A stretch of 64,000 nucleotides of DNA from Acetobacteraceae bacterium (GTDB taxonomy: Bacteria > Pseudomonadota > Alphaproteobacteria > Acetobacterales > Acetobacteraceae). Shown piece after piece: positions 17,768 through 26,848 of the stretch (position 1 is its first letter; every line of letters starts with the position of its first letter). Under the pieces are notes generated by a model. It searched no databases and was not told where the DNA came from. It was given only the letters and a program-made list of their open reading frames with translations. The stretch lies in contig JAMXLO010000141.1 in NCBI GenBank assembly GCA_024280945.1, positions 62,001 through 126,000 of the forward strand, given 5' to 3'. The position numbers were made by a program, and so were the translations under genes.

Positions 17768-18210
17768 TTCTCCGTCCCTTTCTGACTATCGCTGTACTGC
17801 TCTTTGGAGTTGTCAGCGCAATGCCTGCATCTGCCGAGGAACGTGACCTGTTGACCGTCACATTGGCTCACCTACCGGCTCAGGCCGGCGAACGAATCGT
17901 AGCATTTGAAATTACCGTTGCGGCGGGTGGAATTTACCAGCTTGACCATCTGCCGATGGGTTGGAATTTCGTCGTTGACAACGATCCGTCGTGGCGGACC
18001 ACTGTCAAGGGCAGTATAGAGGTTGGTGCTGCGGCCGTAGACTCCGACTACTTCCGGGCATTCATGATCATTCGGCGGTTCGAGTACGCAAATCTGAAGT
18101 TCGAGCTTCAAGGTCGTGTTCTCGTCACCAAAGATTTTCTGCACCAGCGGTGGATTGCACTATCGGCTCAGGACTTCGATGTCGAACCGAAGCCGAACAG
18201 TGCGCACTGA
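17764..18210 (+). CDS. Secreted protein of unknown function coupled to the RlpA-like gene
   Basis: 148 residues with a clear Sec signal peptide (PFLTIAVLLFGVVSAMPASA, cleavage probably after ASA near residue 24). The mature part is beta-rich (IVAFEITVAAGGIYQLDHLP, RRFEYANLKFELQGRVLV) and I do not recognise it. The start ATG overlaps the stop of the RlpA-like gene (ATGA at 17764-17767), so the two are translationally coupled; a cell-envelope role is an inference from that. Confidence 0.7.
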   Translation: MILRPFLTIAVLLFGVVSAMPASAEERDLLTVTLAHLPAQAGERIVAFEITVAAGGIYQLDHLPMGWNFVVDNDPSWRTTVKGSIEVGAAAVDSDYFRAFMIIRRFEYANLKFELQGRVLVTKDFLHQRWIALSAQDFDVEPKPNSAH

Positions 18211-18681
18211 AATATGTCATGAGACGGCAACCTTGTCCCGAGGCCTGAGTGGATCGGCCGGCTTTGAATGGGTTGGCCGGCTTCATGTGACTTTTCGTGG
18301 CCCAGCGGATGGCCCGCTCGCCGATTCCGGTGGTCGGGGTGCGGGAAAGTCACCGCTCGGCTGCGCACAACATGTGTCGAGCAGGTCCCCGCTGGAGTGC
18401 ATCGACTGTCAGCAACACCGCTCGCAGGCCCGACAAGAGCTTCTGAACACTCTCAACGAGCCTTATCGTGAGAGCTTGACTGGAAGCATACTTATCGACG
18501 ATCTCGTGGAAACGGGGTTGGAGTAGCATCCCCTGCACAGAGCGAGATCTCAGGATATGGCTTCCGTCGCTGTTCGATTACCTCGATGCAAAGATCGCAG
18601 GATCCAAGCCGCCTGGGTACATACCGAGCGTGTTCACCGCGGTCCGTCGTCTCCGGCAGGACCCCGTATGAGCGGCCACAT
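18211..18681. other. 471-nt stretch with no recognised gene
   Basis: No open frame here has a ribosome binding site or recognisable motif. The start holds two copies of GGCCGGCTT about 20 nt apart (18256-18284), which can pair through the self-complementary GCCGGC. The rest looks like degraded or non-coding sequence; I could not match it to a transposase. Confidence 0.4.
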
Positions 18682-19113
18682 ATGAGCGACCGCGAATATC
18701 CGAACCGGCCCATTGTCGGGATTGGGGTCGTGGTCATCAGGGACGATAGCGTGCTGCTCGTCCGCCGTGGCAAGCCACCCAATGTCGGCACATGGACATT
18801 GCCGGGTGGCGCGCAGGAACTCGGCGAGACAACGGAGCAAGCGGCTCGGCGCGAGCTGTTGGAGGAAACCGGCCTTGAAGCCGGTGATCTGCATTTTGCC
18901 GCGACGGTGGACAACATTCGCCGCGACGAAACCGGCAGAGTTCGCTTCCATTACACGATCATCGATTTTGCCACGCGCTGGGCCGGTGGAGAGCCGGTCG
19001 CCGCTACCGATGTTACCGAGGCTGCCTGGGCGCCGCTCGAGGCCCTCGCCGACTACAATCTATGGAGTGAGGCGCACCGCGTCATTGCGATCGCGCGCAG
19101 GCTCGTCGGATGA
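18682..19113 (+). CDS. Nudix hydrolase
   Basis: 143 residues. A complete Nudix box spans residues about 43-65, with GxxxxxE followed by RELLEETGL, preceded by a beta strand [20 protein letters not shown]. Such enzymes cleave nucleoside diphosphates linked to another group; the ADP-ribose pyrophosphatase/MutT-like type fits the GTWTLPGG context. The start at 18682 was chosen as the first Met directly before the conserved strand. An upstream extension in frame reads as non-homologous sequence. It converges with the acid phosphatase gene, 4 nt apart. Confidence 0.85.
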   Translation: MSDREYPNRPIVGIGVVVIRDDSVLLVRRGKPPNVGTWTLPGGAQELGETTEQAARRELLEETGLEAGDLHFAATVDNIRRDETGRVRFHYTIIDFATRWAGGEPVAATDVTEAAWAPLEALADYNLWSEAHRVIAIARRLVG

Positions 19114-19117
19114 GTCG

Positions 19118-19846
19118 TTAGGGCACGCGATAGAACGGGTCGGGCAACAGGAACATCCGCTCCGCGTGGCCACCGAGCAGGTCGGATGGCTGGTCGCCAA
19201 CGTTGGCGATGATGGTGTAGCCCATACGTTCGATCTGGTCTCGGATCGGCGCCTTGAAGTCGGCCGCTGTTGCGAAGTGCGACCCATCCGGAACGAAGTA
19301 GGCCCGGGCATAACCACCGAAGCCTACGGCCCCGAGATTGCGCTCGGTCGCTGCGCGCTGGCTCTCTGGCCGCCCGGTGATGAAGAACACCGCTACATTG
19401 AGCGACCGGGCGAGGTTGAACAGCCGCAGAGTCGGCACGATCGCTGGATCGCGTCCGAGCAAATCCCATGCAGCCCAGCCACAAGGGGTGTCCAGCCCGG
19501 GCGCGCACGGACCGGGCACGGGTCGACCGAAATCGTCGCGTCTCAGCACCTCCCAGTTGGACAGTGACGTCTCATCGATGTCGAGCACCAGTGCCGGCTT
19601 CACCGCCGCGGCGCCCCTCTCGCGCACCCACTCGGCCGCCTTGTCTGCGACCGTCGCCAGATCGCGGTCGTATGAGCCATCGTCATGATACGCCAGCGCC
19701 GCAATCTTCGCGTCGCCGACATTGCCCGGCTGCGATGTGACGGAGACGAATGCCGTAGTCGGATCAGGCTTATTGGGCTGAACGGCGCACCCTGCGACCG
19801 TCGCCAGCAGCAGCACGCCAACACCGAGTACGCGGCACTCGGTCAA
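19118..19846 (-). CDS. HAD-family acid phosphatase lipoprotein (class B/e(P4)-like)
   Basis: 242 residues from a TTG start that overlaps the upstream stop (TTGA). A lipobox VAGC puts the lipidated Cys at residue 20. The HAD nucleophile motif LVLDIDETSLSN lies at 87-98, motif II is FFITGRPES, and the C-terminal acidic motif is NVGDQPSDL. The family (HAD subclass IIIB, e(P4) outer-membrane phosphatase) removes phosphate from nucleotides outside the cytoplasm. It is the last gene of a three-gene overlapping run with the small membrane protein and msrP. Why these are coupled is unclear. Confidence 0.88.
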   Translation of the reverse strand: MTECRVLGVGVLLLATVAGCAVQPNKPDPTTAFVSVTSQPGNVGDAKIAALAYHDDGSYDRDLATVADKAAEWVRERGAAAVKPALVLDIDETSLSNWEVLRRDDFGRPVPGPCAPGLDTPCGWAAWDLLGRDPAIVPTLRLFNLARSLNVAVFFITGRPESQRAATERNLGAVGFGGYARAYFVPDGSHFATAADFKAPIRDQIERMGYTIIANVGDQPSDLLGGHAERMFLLPDPFYRVP

Positions 19847-20151
19847 CTGCGACGATGCGACCGATGCGCCGACTTACGTGTCGACAAGGACAGCGACGTC
19901 CCACCGCAGATCAAGCCGATCGCTGCCGGCACCAGCCAGGCTGGTCGCACCAGCACGGGCACCATCAAGTAGTCCCACAGCCATGCAGCGAGGTGGCTAC
20001 CGACAAAGCGATGCACCGCTTCCATCAGGTCGTGGTCGACCATGAACAGCAGCTGCCCAAGAGGCACCTGTGGCGGGCCGAGCATCGCCAGGGCGACAGC
20101 TCCGACCAGCAGTGCGGCCGACACGACGGCAAGGGCACGTTGCGCAATCAC
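19843..20151 (-). CDS. Small membrane protein of unknown function
   Basis: 102 residues with two strongly hydrophobic segments (ALAVVSAALLVGAVALAML and LVPAAIGLICGGTSL) and one weaker segment (LWDYLMVPVLV), then a basic tail. It overlaps msrP by ATGA at its start and the phosphatase gene by TTGA at its end, so it is a genuine coupled gene. Its position is where msrQ, the heme-b membrane partner of MsrP, is often found, but it is half that size and has no evident heme-His pattern. Confidence 0.65.
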   Translation of the reverse strand: MIAQRALAVVSAALLVGAVALAMLGPPQVPLGQLLFMVDHDLMEAVHRFVGSHLAAWLWDYLMVPVLVRPAWLVPAAIGLICGGTSLSLSTRKSAHRSHRRS

Positions 20152-21059
20152 ATGAACAGTTTCTCGCTTTTCCGGTCAGTGTAAAGTGATGCGACGAACT
20201 CACCATAGCCGTTGTAGATCTGCGTTGGCACCATTTCATTGCTGCCCAGCAGTCGCTCGCGCGCCTGGCTCCAGCGGGGGTGCGCAACATCCGGATTTAC
20301 ATTGGCCCAGAAGCCATACTCCGAGGGCTGGAGTGCTTGCCAGAAATTAACCGGCCGTTTGTCGGTGAAACTGATCTTCACCGATGCCTTGCCCGACTTG
20401 AAGCCATATTTCCAGGGAACCGTCAGGCGGATCGGGCCGCCATCCTGCGGTGGCAGCGCCTTCCCATACATCCCGGTGGAGATGAATGCCAGGTCGTTGG
20501 CCGCCTCGTCGATCGCCAGCCCCTCGATATATGGCCACGGATAAAATGGTGACGACAGGCCTGGCATCTTTGGGTCCTGCGCCGTCTCAAACACCACGTA
20601 TTTCGCCGACCCGAGCGGCTCGGCAATCGACAGCAATTGACTGAGCGGGAAGCCGGTCCATGGCACCGTCATCGCCCAGGCCTCGACACAGCGGTGGCGA
20701 TACACCCGCTCCTCGAGCTGCACCTGCTTCATCAGGTCGTCGATGTCCAGCGTTCGCGGCTGCTTGACCATCCCCTCCAGGCTGATCGACCAGGGGCGCT
20801 GCTTCAGCGCCTGTGCAGCCCGCCAGAGATCCTTGCCTTCGTCGAACTCGTAATAGTTGTTGTAGGTCGTCGCGTATTTTTCGTCCGTGATTGCGCGGCC
20901 AGGCGCATATTTCGCGTTACGCTGTGCGTCTGCGTGGGCGCCCCCCGCCAGTGCGATCGAGCCGGCTCCGGCGAGCGCGGTGCGCCGCCCCAGCACAAAC
21001 ACTTCCGGCGTAGCCATCCGCTCCGGCAGTTCCCAGCCGCGGCGTCGCAGGATACGCAT
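20148..21059 (-). CDS. msrP: Protein-methionine-sulfoxide reductase catalytic subunit MsrP (YedY)
   Basis: 303 residues. A twin-arginine-like export signal ([20 protein letters not shown]) is followed by the family signature TTYNNYYEF. The molybdopterin-ligand Cys124 lies in [15 protein letters not shown], and [16 protein letters not shown] follows near the end. MsrP repairs oxidised methionine in periplasmic proteins with a Mo-molybdopterin cofactor. The start at 21059 has GGAG 6 nt upstream; longer frames to 21113 lack one. The usual partner MsrQ is missing here; a 102-residue membrane protein follows instead. Confidence 0.92.
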   Translation of the reverse strand: MRILRRRGWELPERMATPEVFVLGRRTALAGAGSIALAGGAHADAQRNAKYAPGRAITDEKYATTYNNYYEFDEGKDLWRAAQALKQRPWSISLEGMVKQPRTLDIDDLMKQVQLEERVYRHRCVEAWAMTVPWTGFPLSQLLSIAEPLGSAKYVVFETAQDPKMPGLSSPFYPWPYIEGLAIDEAANDLAFISTGMYGKALPPQDGGPIRLTVPWKYGFKSGKASVKISFTDKRPVNFWQALQPSEYGFWANVNPDVAHPRWSQARERLLGSNEMVPTQIYNGYGEFVASLYTDRKSEKLFM

Positions 21060-21189
21060 CACTCTCTCCATAGTCAGACCAGACAAATCTGGGTGGTCAC
21101 AACGCTTTGTCACGACAACCCTTCCGCATTGTAGGACGCGGCAGGATGCGGGACATTACAGCCATCCCGCGCCGTTGGGAGGAGATTTC

Positions 21190-22200
21190 ATGCACCTCGC
21201 CCGCTTCCCCCGCGTCCGGCTGTTTCCGGCGCCGACGCCCCTGGAAAAGCTCACCAACCTGACCCGTCACCTCGGCGGCCCAGACATATGGATCAAGCGT
21301 GATGACTGCACGGTGGTGGCGACCGGCGGCAACAAGGTGCGCAAGCTGGAATGGCTGGTCGGCGAGGCGCAGGCGCAGGGGGCGACCCATCTGGTGACGC
21401 AAGGGGCGGTGCAATCCAACCACGTGCGCCAGACTGCCGCAGTGGCCCGACGCCTCGGCATGAAATGCACCGCGCTGCTGGAGCACCGGATCGAGACCAA
21501 CGACCGGGATTACCTGAACAGTGGCAATGTGCTGCTCGATCGGCTGTTCGACTGCGCCATCGAGTACCGCCCGAGCGGCCTCGACATGAATGCGGAAGCC
21601 GAAGCCAAAGGCACGGCGATGAGTTCGGCTGGCGAAAAGACCTATGTCATCCCTGGCGGCGGTTCCAATCGCGTTGGAGCGCTTGGCTACGTGTCCTGTG
21701 CGCAGGAACTGCTGCAACAGGCCGACGAGATGGGACTACAAATCGGTCGCGTGGTCACTGCAACTGGCAGTGCCGGGACGCAGGCGGGCCTTGTGGTAGG
21801 GCTGGAGGGGAGCAACGCGGGCATTCCGGTGCTGGGAATTGGTGTCAGAGCGCCGAAGGATCGCCAGGAGACCAACGTCCATCGCCTCGCCGAAGAGACG
21901 GCCGATTATGTCGGAGCGCGCGGCGGCGTCTCCCGCGCAGCGGTGGTCGCGAATTGCGACTACGTCGGGCCAGGCTATGGCCAGCCGACCCCGGGCATGA
22001 CCGAGGCAGTGCTAATGCTTGCACGGCTTGAGGGCGTGCTGCTCGACCCGGTGTATTCCGGCAAGGCGATGGCCGGGCTGATCGACCTCATCCGCAAGGG
22101 CGAGTTTCGGCGCGGTGAGACGGTGGTGTTCCTGCACACCGGCGGCGCGGTTGGGCTGTTTGGCTATGCCGGCGTCTTCGAGCAGGCGATGACGCATTGA
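21190..22200 (+). CDS. D-cysteine desulfhydrase / ACC deaminase family PLP enzyme
   Basis: 336 residues of fold-type II PLP enzyme. The PLP Lys lies in [13 protein letters not shown] near residue 48, followed by [18 protein letters not shown], and [12 protein letters not shown] forms the phosphate-binding loop. The family contains D-cysteine desulfhydrase, ACC deaminase and L-cysteate sulfo-lyase; the sequence resembles the first and last more than a true ACC deaminase, but the substrate cannot be settled here. GGGAGGAG precedes the ATG. The MetE-like gene follows 12 nt later, suggesting a shared sulfur-compound role. Confidence 0.85.
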   Translation: MHLARFPRVRLFPAPTPLEKLTNLTRHLGGPDIWIKRDDCTVVATGGNKVRKLEWLVGEAQAQGATHLVTQGAVQSNHVRQTAAVARRLGMKCTALLEHRIETNDRDYLNSGNVLLDRLFDCAIEYRPSGLDMNAEAEAKGTAMSSAGEKTYVIPGGGSNRVGALGYVSCAQELLQQADEMGLQIGRVVTATGSAGTQAGLVVGLEGSNAGIPVLGIGVRAPKDRQETNVHRLAEETADYVGARGGVSRAAVVANCDYVGPGYGQPTPGMTEAVLMLARLEGVLLDPVYSGKAMAGLIDLIRKGEFRRGETVVFLHTGGAVGLFGYAGVFEQAMTH

Positions 22201-22212
22201 AGGACGCGCAAA

Positions 22213-23379
22213 ATGCTCCGTAGCCAGGACCGGATACTGACCACCCACACTGGCAGCCTGCCCCGCCCGCCGGCACTTACCCAACTCTATGTGCGCCGTT
22301 CGCGCGGGGAGACGATCGACACCGCGGAACTGGAGGGGGTCGGCAAGCAGGCGGTGCGCGATATCGTGGCAAGGCAGATCAGCGCGGGCGTCGACGTGCC
22401 GAACAACGGCGAACAGCAGCGCGAGGCGTTCTTCCTCTATGTCCGTCATCGCATGAGCGGCTTCGGCGGCGGCTGGACCCGTCGTGTGTTTGCCGATGCC
22501 ATGCGCTACCCGGAGTTCATGGCCTGGAAGACAGCCCATGACGCTGTCAACGAATCGATCAGCAATCTGGGCGGTGTGCCGGAGGCGATCGGCGAAGTGC
22601 GCTATTTGGACCGCTCCGCGGTTGCGACGGAGTGCGCCGACTTTCAGAGCGCGCTGGATGCGGTCAAGGGCCGGTATGCCGAAGGATTTGTGACCGCGCC
22701 GTCGCCTGGCATCATCGCTGCTGCGATGCGCAATCGCTGGTATGATAGTGACGAGACCTATCTCGCCGCGGTGGGCCGTGCGCTGCAGGTGGAATACGAA
22801 ACTATCGTGCAGCACGGCTTCGTGTTGCAGATCGATGCGCCAGACCTGGCGATGGAGCGGCACATCTCTTACCAGGATCGGCCGCTGGCCGACTTCGTCG
22901 GTTTCGTCGAGCGTGTGGTGGCGACGATCAATGATGCGTTGGTCAACGTGCCACGCGAGATGGTGCGGCTGCATGCCTGCTGGGGCAACTACGAAGGACC
23001 GCACGACTGCGACGTTGCGTTGCCCGAAGTGCTGCCGGCGATCCAGCAGGCAAAGGTGGGTGGGTTCGTTCTACCATTCGCCAATCCGCGCCACGCGCAT
23101 GAGTATCGCTGCCTGCAGGATCTGCCGCTGGGCGAGGACCAAGTGATCGTCGCAGGCGTGATCGACCCATTGACCAACTTCGTCGAGCATCCGGAAGTAG
23201 TGGCCGACCGCATCGAGCAGGTGGCACGCGCGGTCGGCGATCCCCGGCGCGTGCTGGCCGGCACTGACTGCGGCTTCGATACGTCCGCAGGGCGCGGACG
23301 TGTGGCGGACGACGTGGTGTGGGCGAAGCTGGCGGCGATGGCGGAAGGTGCACGTATCGCGACGCGGCGGCTGTTTTAG
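22213..23379 (+). CDS. MetE C-terminal-like (cobalamin-independent methionine synthase family) protein
   Basis: 388 residues with the barrel fold of the MetE/UROD group. The N-terminal TTHTGSLPRP and the zinc-ligand motifs LHACWGNYEGP and AGTDCGFDT are intact, and GVPEAIGEVRY lies between. It lacks the N-terminal half of classical MetE, so it is a stand-alone core-type enzyme that probably moves a methyl or alkyl group to a thiol. The exact donor is unknown. It sits in one operon with the D-cysteine desulfhydrase-like gene. Confidence 0.85.
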   Translation: MLRSQDRILTTHTGSLPRPPALTQLYVRRSRGETIDTAELEGVGKQAVRDIVARQISAGVDVPNNGEQQREAFFLYVRHRMSGFGGGWTRRVFADAMRYPEFMAWKTAHDAVNESISNLGGVPEAIGEVRYLDRSAVATECADFQSALDAVKGRYAEGFVTAPSPGIIAAAMRNRWYDSDETYLAAVGRALQVEYETIVQHGFVLQIDAPDLAMERHISYQDRPLADFVGFVERVVATINDALVNVPREMVRLHACWGNYEGPHDCDVALPEVLPAIQQAKVGGFVLPFANPRHAHEYRCLQDLPLGEDQVIVAGVIDPLTNFVEHPEVVADRIEQVARAVGDPRRVLAGTDCGFDTSAGRGRVADDVVWAKLAAMAEGARIATRRLF

Positions 23380-23438
23380 GCGCAAACGCAGCGATCTTGC
23401 CGTGGACCGGCCCCCGCGCTCTGCTCGCCAGGCCAAGT

Positions 23439-24686
23439 CTATCTCCCGACACAGCGCGCGAAATCCTCGCCGCGTTCGACGAAGTTGCGGTACCTCCCGT
23501 AACTCGGCGCCGCCGGAGACAGCAGGATGACACCGCCGGCTGGCGTAATTCGCCGGGCTTCTCCCACTGCGTCGTCCATCGTCTCTACCGGCGTGCCCGA
23601 ACCAAGCAGTTTGCCGATGCGCCTGCCACTCGCGTCCATCAGCACGAGACCGGGCCGTGGCGATGCGCGCAGCCGCTCGATCAGCAGAGTGTAATCGATG
23701 CCACGGTCGTGGCCGCCGACGATCACCGTGACCGGACGGTCGCGATACACATCCAACGCGGCGATCGTCGCTTCCGGCGTGGTCGAGATGCTGTCGTCCA
23801 CATACAGCACACCGCCGATCTCGCCGATTTCCTGCTGGCGGTGCGGCAAAGGCGGAAAATCCTCCGCGGCGCGCAACGCGGTGGACTGGTCAATACCAAG
23901 CTCCTGCATAACCGCCAGCGCGGCCGCGACATTGGCCAGGTTGTGCGGTCGGGCGAGATAACGGTTGTTCACGCACAAAGTTGGTCCCGCTGCGAACGTC
24001 GTATGTGGCAGGCTATTCAGATTCAGCACTTCGCCAGCCGTGCCAAGTGCATCACGGCTGATCAACGTACGCCGCGAACGCCGCAACAGGTTCAGCTTGT
24101 CGCGCCGATACGCCATGATGCCGCCGTGCCAGTCGAGATGTTCCTGAAACAACGACGTCAGCACGGCGATATCGCACTGTCCGGCAAAATCCGCTGCCTG
24201 ATAGCTGGACACCTCGATCACCGCCGCATCCAACCCGTCTCGCGGCAACTCGGTCACCGGCACGCCGATATTGCCCGCTGCCATTGCGTGCAGACCTACG
24301 CCATGCAGCATATGCGCGATCAGTGCCGTCGTGGTGCTTTTCCCTTTGGTCCCGGTGACACAGATCGTGCGACATGACACGGGTTCAGCGAACCATAGAT
24401 TGAGCAGCGAGGTGAACCGTACGCCTCGGCCCTTCGCCCGCAACACCAACGGGTCGTAGAGGCTGATCCCCGGTGACTTCACCACCACATCGAAGCCAGC
24501 GATTGCCTTGGCGATTGCCGCGCGGCCGCTGATCAGCGGTGCCTGAGCGTCGACTGCATCCTCATCGTCCAACACAGTGATATCCAGCGCCGGATCGCGT
24601 TCCCGCAGAAAACGCAGCGCAGCTCGGCCCTCGCGAGCGTAGCCCCAGATCGCGATACGCTGCCCACGCAGCTCAGCTACATGCAT
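23439..24686 (-). CDS. murD2: MurD2: UDP-MurNAc-L-Ala--L-glutamate ligase (MurD family)
   Basis: 415 residues, Mur-ligase fold. The ATP loop TGTKGKSTTT lies at 111-120, with the NIGVPVTELPRDGLDAAVIE, EVSSYQ, HLDWHGG and VDDSISTTPEAT motifs after it. It reads as MurD by family. It is called MurD2 because it directly follows a MurL-type epimerase gene, the pairing known from Xanthomonas oryzae where MurD2 adds L-Glu instead of D-Glu. It lies outside any dcw cluster. The ATG at 24686 overlaps murL by 14 nt; a longer frame would run deep into murL. L-Glu specificity is inferred from context. Confidence 0.85.
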   Translation of the reverse strand: MHVAELRGQRIAIWGYAREGRAALRFLRERDPALDITVLDDEDAVDAQAPLISGRAAIAKAIAGFDVVVKSPGISLYDPLVLRAKGRGVRFTSLLNLWFAEPVSCRTICVTGTKGKSTTTALIAHMLHGVGLHAMAAGNIGVPVTELPRDGLDAAVIEVSSYQAADFAGQCDIAVLTSLFQEHLDWHGGIMAYRRDKLNLLRRSRRTLISRDALGTAGEVLNLNSLPHTTFAAGPTLCVNNRYLARPHNLANVAAALAVMQELGIDQSTALRAAEDFPPLPHRQQEIGEIGGVLYVDDSISTTPEATIAALDVYRDRPVTVIVGGHDRGIDYTLLIERLRASPRPGLVLMDASGRRIGKLLGSGTPVETMDDAVGEARRITPAGGVILLSPAAPSYGRYRNFVERGEDFARCVGR

Positions 24687-25956
24687 CGAGCATCGCCAGA
24701 TATCGCTGCGGCACCTGATGCGGTGCACGCATGGTGAACAACGCATCGAAATCCCCGCGCGGCAGTCGCGGTGACAGGGCGCGCACGACCGCAGCGTCAC
24801 GCCACACCTCCAGGCCTGCCACGTGCGTCATCACCGCGACACTCTCCTCGATCTCGCCGACGCACTCGAACGGCTTGTGCCCCAGCAATCCGCACAGTTC
24901 GGCGAAGCCGTCGATCTGGTTTGCATCATCCAGCATGTTGCGGCCGAACGTGTCGATCAGGCGCTGGTGCTCGACGAACGGCGCCAATGCGAGAAATACG
25001 AACCGGCACTTTGGGCAGTCACAGCACCAGCTGCTGCCGCGCCGCTCCACCACCTGGCGGAACGCCGTATTGCAACTGCGGAAGACCGGCAGATACTCGG
25101 GGTGGCGAGCGAAGCGTCGGGCGATAGCGACCTCGGACAATGGCCGCAGCAGCGAGAAATACCGCACACCTTGCAGCACATGCTGGTCCAGCAGACGGCT
25201 GAACGACTGCTCGAATTCGAACGACTTGCTGTACTGGTGGTTCACGTCGGCAATATTCGGCGCGCTGGCCGAGTGCTCGTTCGACATGGCGATGGTGTCG
25301 AAGCCGCGCATGATCGCGCAGGCGAGCACGATGATGCTGAGAATGCCGGTGATCGGCACGTGACCATTCAGCGCACCTGCCTCGTTCAGCGCGAAAAGCG
25401 CCGGATCCAGTCGCCGCGTGACGCGAAACGCCGGCAATCCTGCCTGAGCGATCGTTGCCTCGATCGGCGCGGCATTTCCCAGCGAGAAAAGCACCAGTGG
25501 TTCGTCTGCCTGCTTCAGGCATTCTATCGTTACAATAGAATCCTTGCCGCCACCCACCGGCACGCAGGTCAGCCGCGGCAGCTCCAGCCTCAGCGGCGAA
25601 GCCGGCGGCACCGTATCCGGCACGAACTCGAGCCTGGCGAGATCGATGCCGTTGCGCCAGGCAAACTCGCCCAGTCCCTTGATGTAGAAATCAGTGAAGA
25701 ACCGCGCCGTAACCACATCCAACGGGAACGCCGAGCAGCGGATTCTGTCTGGCACAAAAGCCTTGTAGTAACTGACCCCGCACGCCAGCAGCAGCAGCCG
25801 GAATACTCTGTCCAAGCTCTCGCTCAGCTCTACGCCGGCGGGAAACGCAAGGCGCTCCTCAAATCGCTCGCCGGTGCTGAACGCATAGTGCAGTGAGAGG
25901 GTGCCGTTCTCCGGTGCAAAGCGATAAGCCTCGCAAACGAACTCACGTCGCTGCAT
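24673..25956 (-). CDS. murL: MurL: UDP-MurNAc-L-Ala-L-Glu epimerase
   Basis: 427 residues. It resembles the MurL family in having a PP-loop-like motif CVPVGGGKDSIV at 131-142, SNEHSASAPNIADVNHQYSKS near 225-245 and a Cys cluster WCCDCPKC at 310-317. MurL uses ATP to invert the terminal L-Glu of UDP-MurNAc-L-Ala-L-Glu to D-Glu, bypassing free D-Glu and glutamate racemase. It overlaps murD2 by 14 nt downstream and the DUF4392 gene by 14 nt upstream. The family call is from memory of the motifs and the murD neighbour; a structural or profile search would confirm it. Confidence 0.82.
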   Translation of the reverse strand: MQRREFVCEAYRFAPENGTLSLHYAFSTGERFEERLAFPAGVELSESLDRVFRLLLLACGVSYYKAFVPDRIRCSAFPLDVVTARFFTDFYIKGLGEFAWRNGIDLARLEFVPDTVPPASPLRLELPRLTCVPVGGGKDSIVTIECLKQADEPLVLFSLGNAAPIEATIAQAGLPAFRVTRRLDPALFALNEAGALNGHVPITGILSIIVLACAIMRGFDTIAMSNEHSASAPNIADVNHQYSKSFEFEQSFSRLLDQHVLQGVRYFSLLRPLSEVAIARRFARHPEYLPVFRSCNTAFRQVVERRGSSWCCDCPKCRFVFLALAPFVEHQRLIDTFGRNMLDDANQIDGFAELCGLLGHKPFECVGEIEESVAVMTHVAGLEVWRDAAVVRALSPRLPRGDFDALFTMRAPHQVPQRYLAMLDACS

Positions 25957-26848
25957 ACGCCTCCACCACAGCCCGAATCGCTTGCAGCTTTTCCCGGTGC
26001 ACCTCGATCGGCAGGTTGTCCACGGTGAGCGTGCGCTGACGCGTCACGCCATCCACCGCCGGCCCGTCATTCACGCACGCGCGCAGGATGGCGGCGTCGC
26101 GGCCTGGATCCAGGCAACTTATCAAAGTCCCTCGCCAGTCCCGCCGCAACACGGCCAATGCGCCAATCAACGCGTAGGCGCCCCAGTTCGACACTCCGGC
26201 AACAATCAGGTGTTCGGAGGGCGTGGCGCAGGCGATTGCCGCGCCATGGGCGATATCCGCCCCGATCAGGGATGCAGGCAGCGAGCCCATGCCTATTTCG
26301 TTGCCGCCGTCGCCGACTGCGATTTTCCGCCACCACGGCGCCAGGAACAGACCATCCAGCGGCAGGGTGAAAGCACTGATATCCTCGCCGCGCATGTTGC
26401 GGGGTGCACCGTCCGCGCTGCGCCCGCAGCGCTCAATCGCAATCGCATGCGTCACGCCAAAGCCGCACCAATGAGCGATTGTCTTTTCGACCCGCCCGCC
26501 GAGGGGCACGACATCGATCGGCACGTCGCTGCCTTGCAAAGCCGCTGCGCAGGTCGCTCGGCATGGTTCGTCCGTGGCAAGCCGACACGCGGCGCCGATC
26601 TGTCGCAATGCTGCAGCAAGCATCGCGGCGCCAACCGGTCCGTCGGTCTCCGCCGCGGGTGGGGCGCCGAGAGGAACATAAAAGCCGGTGATGAGCCCGA
26701 CAGAAAGACGCGGTGCCGAAGCCAATGCCGATGCCGCGGTCCACAATCCGCCTCGCGCAGCGTCGAACAGCCCGGCGATGTTGCGCCCGACTTCCTGCTG
26801 GATCAGCGCCTCGATGCGATCGACCGCCAGACGCGCAGGCGTCGTCAA
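25943..26848 (-). CDS. DUF4392 D-glutamate cyclase domain protein
   Basis: 301 residues from a TTG start at 26848. Family features: [26 protein letters not shown] near 45-70, [21 protein letters not shown] and [18 protein letters not shown]4392 is the C-terminal domain of mammalian D-glutamate cyclase (DGLUCY), which turns D-Glu into 5-oxo-D-proline. The TTG overlaps the stop of the DUF1445 gene (TTGA), which fixes the start; the longer ATG frame from 26962 would overlap by over 100 nt. Here the two halves of the eukaryotic protein are separate coupled genes. Confidence 0.85.
   Translation of the reverse strand: MTTPARLAVDRIEALIQQEVGRNIAGLFDAARGGLWTAASALASAPRLSVGLITGFYVPLGAPPAAETDGPVGAAMLAAALRQIGAACRLATDEPCRATCAAALQGSDVPIDVVPLGGRVEKTIAHWCGFGVTHAIAIERCGRSADGAPRNMRGEDISAFTLPLDGLFLAPWWRKIAVGDGGNEIGMGSLPASLIGADIAHGAAIACATPSEHLIVAGVSNWGAYALIGALAVLRRDWRGTLISCLDPGRDAAILRACVNDGPAVDGVTRQRTLTVDNLPIEVHREKLQAIRAVVEAYAAT

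Noticed and set aside
20224-20242. TGGCAC ... TTGC resembling a sigma-54 promoter (a similar one is near 13039)
   Set aside because: The spacing is 7 nt instead of 5, and both lie inside coding genes.
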